In this document: in pieces, positions 1 to 9,156 of the stretch
Layout: each line of letters begins with the position of its first letter
Position numbering within the stretch: position 1 is the stretch's first letter
From: Bacteroidales bacterium
Lineage (GTDB): Bacteria; Bacteroidota; Bacteroidia; Bacteroidales; DTU049
Length of the DNA stretch: 64,000 nucleotides
Direction: 5' to 3'
NCBI GenBank assembly: GCA_026418905.1
Contig: JAOAAK010000003.1
Span: 62,001-126,000, forward strand
Notes under the pieces: model-generated
Told to the model about the DNA's origin: nothing
The model's database searches: none
What the model saw: the letters and a program-made list of their open reading frames with translations, nothing else
Program-made: the position numbers and the translations under genes

Positions 1-311
1 CAATTTCACCTGAACTTGAACATCTACGGCAAATCCTGAAAAAAATGTATGATCAATACGTGAAAACTGTTCAAAAAATAAAAGATACTAACAACGACGA
101 ACTTATTGATTTTCATGCTAGAAGGTTGGTCGAAATGGCTGGCCATATTATCATGGGACAACTTCTTTTAACGGATGCCAACAGAGAACCTTCATACCGT
201 GAATCTGCTACAATATTCATCCACTTTGGGCGTAGTCAAAACATAGCTCTTTCTCATTATATCGGACACGTACTTGATACTACGCTAAGTCATTTCAAAG
301 CTATTATCTGA
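1..311 (+). CDS. Acyl-CoA dehydrogenase, C-terminal fragment (5' end outside window)
   Basis: The frame is open from base 3 to a TGA at 309-311, so this is the last ~102 codons of a gene that begins before the window. The visible part is helical (MAGHIIMGQLLLTDANREP, then SQNIALSHYIGHV) and resembles the C-terminal extension of the ~570-600 residue FAD-dependent acyl-CoA dehydrogenases common in Bacteroidota. Those enzymes oxidise acyl-CoA to enoyl-CoA and pass electrons to ETF. The catalytic and FAD-binding parts are not in the window, so the call rests only on the C-terminal pattern. The gene converges on rsgA, with 4 nt between the two stop codons. Confidence 0.6.
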   Translation, partial: ISPELEHLRQILKKMYDQYVKTVQKIKDTNNDELIDFHARRLVEMAGHIIMGQLLLTDANREPSYRESATIFIHFGRSQNIALSHYIGHVLDTTLSHFKAII

Positions 312-315
312 AGAT

Positions 316-1254
316 TTAACTGATTTGCTCACTATCTTTAATGTTTTGTAAGATTTTTAAATAATTGTTATATCGTTCAGGGTGAATTTTTCCCTCTTCT
401 GTAGCTCTTCGGACAGCACAACCTGGTTCATGCCAATGCGTACAGTTGCTGAAAGAACATTTATTAATGTAAGGTTCAAATTCGCGATACCAATGTCCTA
501 GTTCCCAGGGTTCAAAATTAACAACTCCAAATTCTTTAATTCCTGGTGTATCGATTACACGAGTTCCATCCTTTAAAAGATGCAATTGAGTAAAAGTTGT
601 GGTATGTTTACCTTTAAGATATTTTCTAGAAATATCTGCAACCTTTAATCGAAGACTCGGCTCAAGTGCATTAATCAAAGTTGATTTCCCTACGCCACTA
701 TTACCGGCAAGAAGAACGGTTTTCCCACAGATGTGTTCGTAGAACTTTTTTAATCCAAATCCCGTTGTAGCAGAAACAAGCACGTACGAATACCCAGCAA
801 ATTTATGATAGATTTCGATATAAGGTTCTATGATTGAAGCATCGTTTTGATAAAGGTCATATTTATTAAACACCAGGATAGCTGGTATATGATAAGCTTC
901 GGCAGTGATGAGAAAGCGATCGATAAATCCAGTAGATGTATATGGCATGAGTGGAGTAACAATTAGACATGCAAGATCAATGTTAGCAGCTATGACGTGA
1001 AGTATTTTTGATTCGTTGGTAGCTCGCCTAATGATGGCATTTTTTCTTTCTTCCACATGAAAAATTTTACCTATGCCCATTTCACTGCTCCATTCAAACT
1101 TAACTATATCCCCGACCGTGATAGGATTGGTTGAATAATGAAATTCAAGTTTTAATTTACCACGCAATACACACGGATATGTTTTGAAATTAGAAAGTAC
1201 ATAATAGTTTTTCCCCACACAATAAACGACAACACCTTCAAGCACTTCCGACAT
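316..1254 (-). CDS. rsgA: Ribosome small subunit-dependent GTPase A (RsgA)
   Basis: This cytoplasmic GTPase assists late maturation of the 30S ribosomal subunit. It has the circularly permuted GTPase order diagnostic of the family: G4 NKYD (130-133) and SATTG (161-165) come before the P-loop GNSGVGKS (184-191), a TTT switch (218-220) and DTPG (235-238). The N-terminal ~80 residues form the OB-fold part. The C-terminal zinc-binding cluster is Cys266, Cys271, His273 and Cys279. At 312 aa it has the normal length. It is the last gene of a co-directional run beginning with valS; the mazG-like stop lies 5 nt upstream of its ATG. Confidence 0.95.
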   Translation of the reverse strand: MSEVLEGVVVYCVGKNYYVLSNFKTYPCVLRGKLKLEFHYSTNPITVGDIVKFEWSSEMGIGKIFHVEERKNAIIRRATNESKILHVIAANIDLACLIVTPLMPYTSTGFIDRFLITAEAYHIPAILVFNKYDLYQNDASIIEPYIEIYHKFAGYSYVLVSATTGFGLKKFYEHICGKTVLLAGNSGVGKSTLINALEPSLRLKVADISRKYLKGKHTTTFTQLHLLKDGTRVIDTPGIKEFGVVNFEPWELGHWYREFEPYINKCSFSNCTHWHEPGCAVRRATEEGKIHPERYNNYLKILQNIKDSEQIS

Positions 1255-1259
1255 ATGGT

Positions 1260-1589
1260 TTACTTCCTTAATTTTGAATTTGAATGATGCCTCGAATGAT
1301 CCCGTTGAGCTTTGTGTGAAATATGATTCATTAATTCATCCTCCAAATTTATCCCCATTTGATTAGCAAGGCATGTGATGACAAAAAAAATATCCATTAA
1401 TTCCTTCTTGATATCATCAGGATTTTCATTTGATTTGTATGATTGTTCACCATATTTTCGAGACACATGACGAGCAAATTCACCTACTTCTTCCATGAGA
1501 ATAAGTGTATTAGTTATTTCATTGAAATAACGTACTCCATGTTTTTTAATCCAATCGTCTACCTTTTTCTGCCACTCATTCAATGTCAT
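1260..1589 (-). CDS. MazG-like nucleotide pyrophosphohydrolase
   Basis: A 109-residue all-alpha protein of the MazG/dUTPase-like NTP pyrophosphohydrolase superfamily, which hydrolyses (d)NTPs to NMP and pyrophosphate as a house-cleaning activity. The metal-binding pattern is visible as MEEVGEFARH (EExxE type) followed by KKELMDIFFV (ExxD), with a short helix carrying CLANQMGI. Length fits single-domain MazG-like proteins of Bacteroidota rather than two-domain MazG. Its ATG overlaps the stop of the dtd gene by 4 nt, which indicates translational coupling. The exact nucleotide substrate cannot be read from the sequence. Confidence 0.85.
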   Translation of the reverse strand: MTLNEWQKKVDDWIKKHGVRYFNEITNTLILMEEVGEFARHVSRKYGEQSYKSNENPDDIKKELMDIFFVITCLANQMGINLEDELMNHISHKAQRDHSRHHSNSKLRK

Positions 1590-2041
1590 AAATCCTTATT
1601 TTGGGTATCAATCATAATGGTCACGGGACCATCGTTGACAAGTTCAACTTGCATGTAAGCTCCGAAAACGCCCGTATGGATTTTTCCTGGACAAATTCTT
1701 TTCATTTCATTGATAAATAAATGAAAAAGTTTCTCGGCTAAAACTGGTTCCATAGCCCGAGCAAATGACGGACGATAACCTTTTTTTGTCATTGCATGAA
1801 GTGTGAACTGACTAATAAGCAATATTTCTCCATCCACATCTCGAACTGAAAGATTCATCTTACCATCACTATCAGCAAAGATTCTTAAACCAACTATTTT
1901 ATTTGCTAGCCAAGGAATGTCGTCAGAAGTGTCGCTTTGCTCAATTCCGAGAAAAACTAGCAAGCCTCTACTAATTTTCCCAACTTCTTTTCCATCAACC
2001 CACACAGAAGCCTTAGCAACACGCTGAATTAAAGCTCTCAT
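1586..2041 (-). CDS. dtd: D-aminoacyl-tRNA deacylase (DTD)
   Basis: A homodimeric cytoplasmic enzyme that removes D-amino acids (and glycine mischarged on tRNA-Ala) from tRNAs. The two family signatures are present: SQFTL (77-81) and NDGPVT (136-141), which contains the cis Gly-Pro (138-139) that selects chirality. The N-terminus MRALIQRVAKASVWVDG is typical and 151 aa is the usual length. It lies between valS and rsgA in a translation-related run and overlaps the mazG-like gene by 4 nt. Confidence 0.95.
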   Translation of the reverse strand: MRALIQRVAKASVWVDGKEVGKISRGLLVFLGIEQSDTSDDIPWLANKIVGLRIFADSDGKMNLSVRDVDGEILLISQFTLHAMTKKGYRPSFARAMEPVLAEKLFHLFINEMKRICPGKIHTGVFGAYMQVELVNDGPVTIMIDTQNKDL

Positions 2042-2042
2042 A

Positions 2043-3134
2043 CTAACGTATAAAACAACACTTCATGTATACGGGCTGGTGATCACTAAATTCAAAATTA
2101 TATTCAAAAGTTTTAACATCAAGAACTTCTATGTTAGGTGAAACAAGAAAATAATCAAGCGTAGTAACAGGAGTTTTGGTTGGTTCGTACGATTTATCAA
2201 CGGCACGATTGGTGGGTATGATTGAATCGTAAACCCATTTCCATCCCACAGGCATAAAATCTTTCAAAACAGGAATGCCTGAAGTCACACCTTGATAACC
2301 TGTTTTGTAAGCAAGCTTAAATCCAGGTGGATTAACGTTCCAATCACCACCTACGATTACATAATTTCCATCTTGATACCATTTCAAAACATAACTGCGC
2401 AACAATTGCATCTCGTAAATCCTCATCAAATCAGCTTCAGAAAAAGCCGAAAGATGTAAATTAACTACATATAAATACTTACCACTTCCCTGAACATAAA
2501 ACTTCTGTACCAATAGGCAACGTTGAAGCATAAAAAGTGATTTAGGCCATGAAAATAGCATGGGAAAAGCAAGACGCTTATTTTCTAAAGGGTAATATTT
2601 AGATAGGCTTACTAATCCACTATGAACATGTCCCATCGGCTTAAAAAAAGGCACAGGCACAAAAAAAGCTTGATAATTTTTAGCCGATGCTGACCAATAT
2701 GAGGGTAAAATATCTCTGATGATTTTGAATTGATTAACATAATAGCTTCTTCGAGCGTTGAAGTCTACTTCTTGCAATAATAATAAAGCAATAGAATCCA
2801 TGTTCTGCAATGTCTGGATTATACCGGAAAAGTTCTTTTCATATGAACCTTGGGGAGGAATCACCATATTTCCTCCATCGTAAAAAAAATTTTCGTTTTT
2901 TCCGAGTCCAGCATATCCTATATTCCACGTTAAGATCGAAATGGTATCGTAAAATTGTGGGTAATTATATGAAGTTTGATCTCCTCGATACAATAGGAGG
3001 CTTTCCTCAGGTAAAGGTCGATAACGGTGCATGGAATTTATAACCAAAATACTTACAATATAACTACAGAGCAAAATTATAACTATCAAAAATAGCCATG
3101 AAAAAAAACTTATAGCTTTTTTAAACGTTATCAT
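2043..3134 (-). CDS. Membrane-anchored endonuclease/exonuclease/phosphatase (EEP) family protein
   Basis: A 363-residue protein with one N-terminal membrane segment (about residues 8-32) followed by an EEP-fold domain, probably on the outer face of the inner membrane. Fold signatures are LTWNIGYAG (start of the core strand), LLLQEVDFNARRS (metal-binding Glu), VIVGGDWNVNPPG (DxN) and the C-terminal SDHQPVYMK (SDH catalytic His). The superfamily includes DNases, phosphoinositide phosphatases and sphingomyelinases; the sequence alone does not decide the substrate. Its ATG overlaps the antiporter stop by 4 nt, so the two are translationally coupled. Confidence 0.8.
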   Translation of the reverse strand: MITFKKAISFFSWLFLIVIILLCSYIVSILVINSMHRYRPLPEESLLLYRGDQTSYNYPQFYDTISILTWNIGYAGLGKNENFFYDGGNMVIPPQGSYEKNFSGIIQTLQNMDSIALLLLQEVDFNARRSYYVNQFKIIRDILPSYWSASAKNYQAFFVPVPFFKPMGHVHSGLVSLSKYYPLENKRLAFPMLFSWPKSLFMLQRCLLVQKFYVQGSGKYLYVVNLHLSAFSEADLMRIYEMQLLRSYVLKWYQDGNYVIVGGDWNVNPPGFKLAYKTGYQGVTSGIPVLKDFMPVGWKWVYDSIIPTNRAVDKSYEPTKTPVTTLDYFLVSPNIEVLDVKTFEYNFEFSDHQPVYMKCCFIR

Positions 3135-4054
3135 GATAAGTACAAGTAAAATGTATAAGCGATTCCGAATGAAAGCAAAATTGCCCCTTCTGCTCGTGAT
3201 ATCTTAAATTGAGTTCTACCAAAAAGCCATAAAAACACTACTGACATGAAGAAAACTAATGCATCAAGCCATTCGAAGGTAGTTGAAATTTTGGAAGAAA
3301 ATACAACAGACAAACCTCCAATAAGCAAAGCATTAAAAATATTAGAGCCTACAATATTTCCGACGGCAAAATCATATTCTTTTTTAAAGATAGAAACAAG
3401 AGAAACTGCCAGTTCAGGTAAACTCGTACCAACAGCAACAACAGTCAATGAAATGACTTTTTCTTCTATGCCTGCATAACGAGCAATAAAGGAAGCCGAA
3501 GTAATTAACAGATCAGAAGAAAAATATAACCCTACTAATCCACCAATGACAAAAACGATATTAACAAGCAATGGAAATTTTGAAATCATATCATCATCTA
3601 CCTCATAAGTACTTTTTTTGAACAAGAACCACATGTAAGAAATAAAAAGAATCAATGCAATAAAACCAATCCATCGTTCAAAAAAATTGAAAAAAATCAA
3701 TGTGGCATACAAAATCGTAACTACTAAAAGCACGGGAAAATCGTAGCGAAAACTTTGATCATTTATTTTAATCGGCTTTAATAGCGAAGTTAATCCAAGT
3801 ATGAGTAATATGTTAAAAATATTAGAGCCAACAATATTGCCCAAAGCTATTTGAGGAAAATTTTTTAAACTAGCAACGGTACTAACAAAGAGCTCAGGGG
3901 AGCTGGTGCCAAAACCAAGAATAACAACTCCTATAACAAACCGGCTAAAGCCTAATTTTATTCCAAGCTCTTTCGCTCCACGGATAAGCAACTCGGAAAA
4001 CAAGTATAACAGACCAATGCTTAAAAGCAAAAATATCACCTTCCAACCAATCAT
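3131..4054 (-). CDS. Calcium/sodium antiporter (CaCA family, YrbG-like)
   Basis: An inner-membrane cation exchanger of 307 aa with about ten hydrophobic segments. It shows the two inverted alpha repeats of the CaCA family. The first is GFGTSSPELFVS followed by ALGNIVGSNIFNILLILGL; the second is AVGTSLPELAVS followed by AVGNIVGSNIFNALLIGG. The acidic residues in the two GTSxPEL motifs are the family ion ligands. It probably exchanges Na+ (or H+) against Ca2+. It follows valS by 3 nt and is coupled to the downstream EEP gene. Confidence 0.93.
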   Translation of the reverse strand: MIGWKVIFLLLSIGLLYLFSELLIRGAKELGIKLGFSRFVIGVVILGFGTSSPELFVSTVASLKNFPQIALGNIVGSNIFNILLILGLTSLLKPIKINDQSFRYDFPVLLVVTILYATLIFFNFFERWIGFIALILFISYMWFLFKKSTYEVDDDMISKFPLLVNIVFVIGGLVGLYFSSDLLITSASFIARYAGIEEKVISLTVVAVGTSLPELAVSLVSIFKKEYDFAVGNIVGSNIFNALLIGGLSVVFSSKISTTFEWLDALVFFMSVVFLWLFGRTQFKISRAEGAILLSFGIAYTFYLYLS

Positions 4055-4057
4055 ATA

Positions 4058-6679
4058 CTACAATATTTTTAATTTTTCTTTGATGGCCTTTATTTTTTCG
4101 AGAGCATCAGCTTCTTTTTTCTTTTCTTTCTGAACAATTTCTGCTGGCGCCTTGCTTAAGAACGATTCATTGGATAGTTTTTTTTGTACACTTGCAAGAA
4201 ACCCCTCATAGTAAGCAAGTTCTTCTAACAACCTATTTTTTTCCTCTTCGATGTTCAATGATTTTGTCGGAAAGAAAAAAGACTCTGTGCGAACCATGTA
4301 CAATAAATGATCTTTAGGTTTTTCATTCACTTCAATTAAGCTTTCCAAATTTGTCAGCTTTTTGACTATCGGGGCATATTTCAAGATAGTTTCTTTCATT
4401 TCACGAGGTGCAAATTGTGCGGCAATTTTTTCATGAGTGGGAACATCATTTTGTTTTCTAAAACCACGAATAGTTGAAACCAATTCTTTAATAAACTCAA
4501 ATTCATCTAAAATTGTTTTGTCGAAATTCTCCGCTTTTAACCACCGTGAAATCATGATACTTTCAGGATCTTCGGAATCTCTTAGGGCTTGCCAAACTTC
4601 TTCTGTAATAAAAGGCATGAAAGGATGCAGCAGCATCATCAATTCCTTAAAATAAGAAATAGTTTGTTGGTAGGTTTTTGAATCTACAGGATTACCGAAA
4701 GATGGCTTCACAATTTCAAGGTACCAGGAACAAAAATCATCCCAAATGAGCTGATAAAGCAGATGTAAAGAATCAGAAATTCTAAAATTGTTGAAATTTT
4801 CTTCAATTTGTATTTTGTTCGATTGCAAATTATGGTAAAACCATTGAATAGCAAGCTCAGCATACTCTGGAGAAGAAATTTCATGGCTAACGTGCCACGA
4901 TTTAACCAATCGAAGTGCATTCCAAATTTTATTACTGAAATTTCTTCCTTGTTCGCAGAGCGATTCATCAAACAAAAGATCGTTACCAGCAGGAGAACAG
5001 AACAAAACTCCAAAACGAACTCCATCTGCACCATACCTGGCAATAAGATCAAGAGGTTCGGGGCTGTTTCCAAGCGATTTACTCATTTTTCGCCCTATCT
5101 TATCTCTTACAATACCAGTGTAATAAACATTTTTGAAAGGTATTTTTTGTTGAAAATGCAAACCTGCCATGATCATACGTGCTACCCAAAAGAACATAAT
5201 CTCAGGTGCAGTTACCAAATCATTGGTTGGATAATAATATTTAAAATCTTCGTTGTTTGAATCAAGAATACCATCGAAAACGGCAAGAGGCCATATCCAA
5301 CTACTGAACCAAGTGTCAAGAACATCTTCATCTTGCTTTAAATCTGACAAATCAATATTGGGATTTTTTTCTCGAGCTTTTTGCAAGGCTTCTCCTTCAT
5401 GATGAGCTACTACGTAACTTCCATCTGGTAAATACCATGCTGGTATGCGATGCCCCCACCATAACTGACGACTAATACACCAGTCCTTTACATTTTCCAT
5501 CCAATGACGATAAGTATTCTTAAACTTAGCGGGATAAAATTTCACTTCATCCTTCATCACTACGTCTAATGCAGGTTTAGCAAGTTCTTTCATGCTAAGA
5601 AACCATTGTTCGCTAAGTCGGGGTTCGATTATTACATCGGTTCGCTCACTAAATCCAACTTTATGGATATAATCTTCAATTTTCTCTATATGTTGTTGGT
5701 TATCGAGTAAATGAACAATCTCTTTTCGGGCTTCAAATCGATCTTTTCCTACAAGAATTTGAGCTTTTTCATTTAAAGTAGCTCTTTCTGTAAAAATATC
5801 AATGACCTCCAGTTGATGCTTTAATCCAATTTCATAATCATTCGGATCGTGGGCAGGTGTAATCTTCAAGCATCCAGTACCAAATTCCATATCTACATAT
5901 TCGTCAGCTATGACAGAGACTGGTCTCCGAACTAATGGAACGTAAACCTTCTTACCTATGTAAGATTTGTACCTTTCATCATTTGGATTGACACATACTG
6001 CTGTATCAGCCAATATAGTTTCTGGACGTGTCGTAGCAATAACAAGATAACGTGTTGGATCTTCAACGAAGTAATATCTAACATAATAAAGTTTCCCACT
6101 TACTTCTTTATAAATGACTTCTTCATCACTTAGAGCAGTCAACGCCTGTGGATCCCAATTGATCATACGATATCCTTTGTAAATAAGGCCTTCCTCGTAC
6201 AATCTTACAAAAACATGAATAACAGACTCATAATATTTGGGATCCATCGTAAAACGTGTTCGATTCCAATCAAGTGATGCTCCTAATTTTTTTAGTTGTT
6301 CGAGGATAATCCCTCCGTGTTTTTCTTTCCATTCCCAGGCATGTTTTAAGAACTCCTCTCTCGTAAGTTGATGTTTTTCGATACCTTCTGCTTGGAGTTT
6401 TTGAACAACTTTAGCTTCGGTGGCAATCGATGCATGATCAGTTCCAGGTACCCAGCAAGCGTTAAACCCAAGCATTCTTGCACGCCTGATCAGAACATCC
6501 TGCAAGGTATTGTTAAGCATATGTCCCATATGCAATACCCCCGTTACGTTAGGGGGAGGTATGACAATGGTATAAGGAACTCTTTTGTCAGGATAAGAAT
6601 AGAAATAACCTTTTTCCATCCAGAAAGCATACCATTTGTCTTCAACGAGAGATGGATCGTATTTGGAAGCTAATTGCAT
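4058..6679 (-). CDS. valS: Valine-tRNA ligase
   Basis: Charges tRNA-Val. It is a class I synthetase with PPPNVTGVLHMGH (HIGH-type motif) near the N-terminus, an editing (CP1) insertion including TTRPETILADTAV, the GRKMSKSLGN signature, an anticodon-binding helical domain, and a C-terminal coiled coil of about 70 residues ending KIKAIKEKLKIL. The open frame extends to a TTG at 6700, but that TTG lies inside a -7 promoter element (6698-6705). The ATG at 6679, giving MQLASKYDPSLVEDKW, is therefore preferred. It is the first gene of the six-gene run ending with rsgA. Confidence 0.97.
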   Translation of the reverse strand: MQLASKYDPSLVEDKWYAFWMEKGYFYSYPDKRVPYTIVIPPPNVTGVLHMGHMLNNTLQDVLIRRARMLGFNACWVPGTDHASIATEAKVVQKLQAEGIEKHQLTREEFLKHAWEWKEKHGGIILEQLKKLGASLDWNRTRFTMDPKYYESVIHVFVRLYEEGLIYKGYRMINWDPQALTALSDEEVIYKEVSGKLYYVRYYFVEDPTRYLVIATTRPETILADTAVCVNPNDERYKSYIGKKVYVPLVRRPVSVIADEYVDMEFGTGCLKITPAHDPNDYEIGLKHQLEVIDIFTERATLNEKAQILVGKDRFEARKEIVHLLDNQQHIEKIEDYIHKVGFSERTDVIIEPRLSEQWFLSMKELAKPALDVVMKDEVKFYPAKFKNTYRHWMENVKDWCISRQLWWGHRIPAWYLPDGSYVVAHHEGEALQKAREKNPNIDLSDLKQDEDVLDTWFSSWIWPLAVFDGILDSNNEDFKYYYPTNDLVTAPEIMFFWVARMIMAGLHFQQKIPFKNVYYTGIVRDKIGRKMSKSLGNSPEPLDLIARYGADGVRFGVLFCSPAGNDLLFDESLCEQGRNFSNKIWNALRLVKSWHVSHEISSPEYAELAIQWFYHNLQSNKIQIEENFNNFRISDSLHLLYQLIWDDFCSWYLEIVKPSFGNPVDSKTYQQTISYFKELMMLLHPFMPFITEEVWQALRDSEDPESIMISRWLKAENFDKTILDEFEFIKELVSTIRGFRKQNDVPTHEKIAAQFAPREMKETILKYAPIVKKLTNLESLIEVNEKPKDHLLYMVRTESFFFPTKSLNIEEEKNRLLEELAYYEGFLASVQKKLSNESFLSKAPAEIVQKEKKKEADALEKIKAIKEKLKIL

Positions 6680-6697
6680 AAGAGGTAAAATTTTATG

Positions 6698-6705
6698 CAA
6701 AAGTA
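6698..6705 (-). promoter_or_regulatory. -7 promoter element of the valS run
   Basis: TACTTTTG on the minus strand matches the Bacteroidota -7 consensus TAnnTTTG and lies 18 nt upstream of the valS ATG. No clear -33 TTTG is visible at standard spacing. Confidence 0.55.
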
Positions 6706-6736
6706 AAAAAACTCATATTTGCTTTGAGATTTTTTG

Positions 6737-6744
6737 TATTTTTG
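6737..6744 (+). promoter_or_regulatory. -7 promoter element of tRNA-Ser
   Basis: TATTTTTG ends 4 nt before the first base of the tRNA, so transcription would begin at or just before the mature 5' end. A TTTG at 6718-6721 may act as the -33 element, though its spacing is short. This promoter is divergent from that of valS. Confidence 0.55.
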
Positions 6745-6748
6745 CCAT

Positions 6749-6837
6749 GGAGAGTTGGCAGAGTGGTCGATTGCGGCGGTCTTGAAAACCGTTGTCCCGT
6801 CACCGCGGGACCGGGGGTTCGAATCCCTCACTCTCCG
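6749..6837 (+). tRNA. tRNA-Ser (anticodon UGA)
   Basis: An 89-base cloverleaf. The acceptor stem GGAGAGT (6749-6755) pairs with ACTCTCC (6830-6836), with discriminator G at 6837. The anticodon loop contains CTTGAAA, giving anticodon TGA (UCA codons). A long class II variable arm (GTCCCGTCACCGCGGGAC) is diagnostic of serine or leucine tRNAs. The T-arm GGGGGTTCGAATCCC is intact. The CCA end is not encoded. Confidence 0.97.
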
Positions 6838-6850
6838 CTCAAGAGTTCAT

Positions 6851-6886
6851 AATAAAGAAAGCCGCCCATGGGCGGCTTCTTTATTA
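6851..6886. terminator. Bidirectional intrinsic terminator between tRNA-Ser and the AOR gene
   Basis: A strong inverted repeat with GC core GCCGCCC-AT-GGGCGGC (6861-6876), extended by AATAAAGAA / TTCTTTATT arms with one bulged A. The flanks read as U-rich runs in both directions, so it can end the tRNA transcript (+) and the AOR transcript (-), whose stop lies at 6901. Confidence 0.85.
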
Positions 6887-6900
6887 TAAGGAATCATCTT

Positions 6901-9054
6901 TTACTGCAAAGGAGCCACAACTTCGATAACTTCAGGTAAATCCATCCCTATTTTCTTTAAATGTTCAATTGTGGGCACACCGTTTTTGTTCCAACCACGA
7001 CGTTTGTAAACAGCATCTACCAATTTTTCATACTGCTCCTCACGATATTTTCGAAGTGCTTTCATTTTTTCCTGTAAGGTCATCTGACGAGTATCTAATC
7101 CCAAGATTTCCTGAAGCTGTTTATCGTATCTATCCTGACGACTTAAATATTCTTCTTCAGTCACCGGACCAGCAGCTCTATAGGGTTGTTGGTCATGTTT
7201 ACGAAGTCCTTTTCCCATACGGATATTAAATACGCGTTGAAAATTATAGACGCGTTCACTTTGTAAAATTAGTTCTTCCTTACTAAAAGGCTTACCCGTA
7301 ACAGCTGAATAAATGGCTACGTAATTATCGACATGTTCTGGAATTTTGTGAGGTTCATCAGTTTCAGCATTATTGGCGGGTTCGATGTCATTCCAAGGTA
7401 GTTTGCAAAGTCCCTGTAAACTAAACCAGGTTCTAAAGATTGGAAAATAATACAAAGCTTCAGCTTTATCTTCAAAAGTTGGTATCTGATTATTTACCAT
7501 ATCCATAAAAATGAGCCAAGCTTCATCGTGCTGAGGACCTTTATTGGTAAGAGCATATCCTCCTTGTTGTGCAAGAGATTCTTTAGAAACATAGAGGCTA
7601 TATTCTAGACCTTTGTTTTCCATAGCAATATCTTGAATAAATTGAGGATCGCCCCAACCTTTTTCGATAAACATTTCTTTGAGTTTTTTCACCCCCAATC
7701 CCGCAATTTTTCCAAATCCTTCTCCGCGAGCTAACTGATGAAGAAGTTCCATGGCAGCTTCTTTGTTACCGAAATTAAGTTCAAGACCCCCTGTTCTTTC
7801 TTTGTTCAAAATACCGGTTTCATAACATTCCATCAAAAACCCCACGATATTTCCCCATGTGATCGTACAAACACCATATGTATCACAATAAAAGTTAGCC
7901 TCTATCGTAAACTCCGGATCAAAAATTCCCATGGTTGACCCCAAAGAAGCTGTCGTTTCATACTCGGGACCATCCACCAAAACTTTATGTCCTTTGAATG
8001 GTCCAGTTTTCAATTCAAAATCATCTACGCCTTTGGAACAACTCAAGTGACATCCCAGCCAACACCCATCAAATATATTTTGTGTAAAATACTCCTTGTA
8101 TATATCGCTATGAACCTTATGAACATCAGGATGAGTTCCATATCGAAAATTATGAGTTGGTAACAAGTCATAATCACCCATGATGTTGGTAAGATGAGCC
8201 GTACCCTTAGAACGCATTTCATTTTGAACGGCATCTAATTCATCTATTTCTTTCTTTAAACGCAATCCCCTTTCGATGATAGTTTGAATATCTACTACAT
8301 TGTTGAAATTGGCCGACACACCGGAAACTTTTGCCACAAGTGCTTTAATGCGTTTATGCCGAAATACTGTGCCTGTCCCGCCACGACCAGCTTGTTTGAC
8401 GCGTACTTTTTTTCGCTTTGGATCATAAAAACTAAAGTTAAGCATTCCAATAAGGCTGGTTTCTGCTGCAGAACCAGTGCTAACAACTCCAATGTTTCTT
8501 TTATCTTTTTCATCATAAGCAAACATTTCAGTCAATTCTTCCACCAGCAAATGAGAATCCTTCGAAAGGCCAGGATCCTCAAAAATTTCAACGACACCTG
8601 TGGTTCCGTCTAGAAAGATTATTACGTCTCTATCGGCAATCCCTTGTAATTCCAGTGCATCAAAGCCACATATTTTCAAAAAAGGGCCAAAGAAACCACC
8701 TACATTACTGTCAATGGGAATTTCTGTTGTTGGGCTGAGAGTTACAACAATGGATTTTCCTGCCCCGCTATATTGAGTTATTCCACAAAGGGGACCGCCA
8801 GAAATGATAATCTCATTTTCAGGATCATTCCAACGAGTTTTAGGAGTAACAGCATCCCACAAAAGCTTTAATCCATACCCGCGCCCACCAATAAATTTTT
8901 CTTTCATCAATGGTGGTACATCCTTAATTTCATGTTGTAAGTTACTCAAATTAATGTACAAAATTTTATCAGTATATCCCCTATAAACAGGTGTTATTTC
9001 ATACTGAAATCTTTTTAAAAACTTCCTATTGGATTTTAATTCAGTTATGTTCAT
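6901..9054 (-). CDS. Aldehyde ferredoxin oxidoreductase family protein (tungsten/bis-pterin type)
   Basis: A cytoplasmic AOR-family enzyme expected to oxidise an aldehyde to a carboxylate (or the reverse) with ferredoxin, using a tungsten or molybdenum bis-pterin and one 4Fe-4S cluster. Visible landmarks are FIGGRGYGLKLLWDA (55-68), the cofactor-site DGPEYETTASLGS (361-373), cluster cysteines C331, C335 and C339 with a fourth at C550 (SLQGLCKLPW), and the C-terminal ERVYNFQRVFNIRMG signature. At 717 aa it is ~100 residues longer than archaeal AORs (~605). The first cysteine spacing is CX3C rather than the usual CX2C. No ferredoxin, pterin-synthesis or tungstate-uptake gene is adjacent. Confidence 0.88.
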   Translation of the reverse strand: MNITELKSNRKFLKRFQYEITPVYRGYTDKILYINLSNLQHEIKDVPPLMKEKFIGGRGYGLKLLWDAVTPKTRWNDPENEIIISGGPLCGITQYSGAGKSIVVTLSPTTEIPIDSNVGGFFGPFLKICGFDALELQGIADRDVIIFLDGTTGVVEIFEDPGLSKDSHLLVEELTEMFAYDEKDKRNIGVVSTGSAAETSLIGMLNFSFYDPKRKKVRVKQAGRGGTGTVFRHKRIKALVAKVSGVSANFNNVVDIQTIIERGLRLKKEIDELDAVQNEMRSKGTAHLTNIMGDYDLLPTHNFRYGTHPDVHKVHSDIYKEYFTQNIFDGCWLGCHLSCSKGVDDFELKTGPFKGHKVLVDGPEYETTASLGSTMGIFDPEFTIEANFYCDTYGVCTITWGNIVGFLMECYETGILNKERTGGLELNFGNKEAAMELLHQLARGEGFGKIAGLGVKKLKEMFIEKGWGDPQFIQDIAMENKGLEYSLYVSKESLAQQGGYALTNKGPQHDEAWLIFMDMVNNQIPTFEDKAEALYYFPIFRTWFSLQGLCKLPWNDIEPANNAETDEPHKIPEHVDNYVAIYSAVTGKPFSKEELILQSERVYNFQRVFNIRMGKGLRKHDQQPYRAAGPVTEEEYLSRQDRYDKQLQEILGLDTRQMTLQEKMKALRKYREEQYEKLVDAVYKRRGWNKNGVPTIEHLKKIGMDLPEVIEVVAPLQ

Positions 9055-9071
9055 AATTTTCCTCTTTTTTG

Positions 9072-9079
9072 CAAAAATA
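9072..9079 (-). promoter_or_regulatory. -7 promoter element of the AOR gene
   Basis: TATTTTTG on the minus strand matches TAnnTTTG, 17 nt upstream of the AOR ATG (9054). Confidence 0.5.
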
Positions 9080-9132
9080 AAAAACTTAAAATTCCAACTT
9101 GTTTTTTTCTATAAAATTTCTATAAAGAATTG

Positions 9133-9140
9133 TAATTTTG
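9133..9140 (+). promoter_or_regulatory. -7 promoter element of the tail-fibre-like gene
   Basis: TAATTTTG matches TAnnTTTG and ends 16 nt before the ATG at 9157. Confidence 0.5.
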
Positions 9141-9156
9141 TAGTAAAGTATAACTT

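Noticed and set aside
4808-5260. 150-aa open frame on the plus strand inside valS
   Set aside because: It is antisense to the well-conserved catalytic part of valS, has no promoter element and no recognisable protein pattern.
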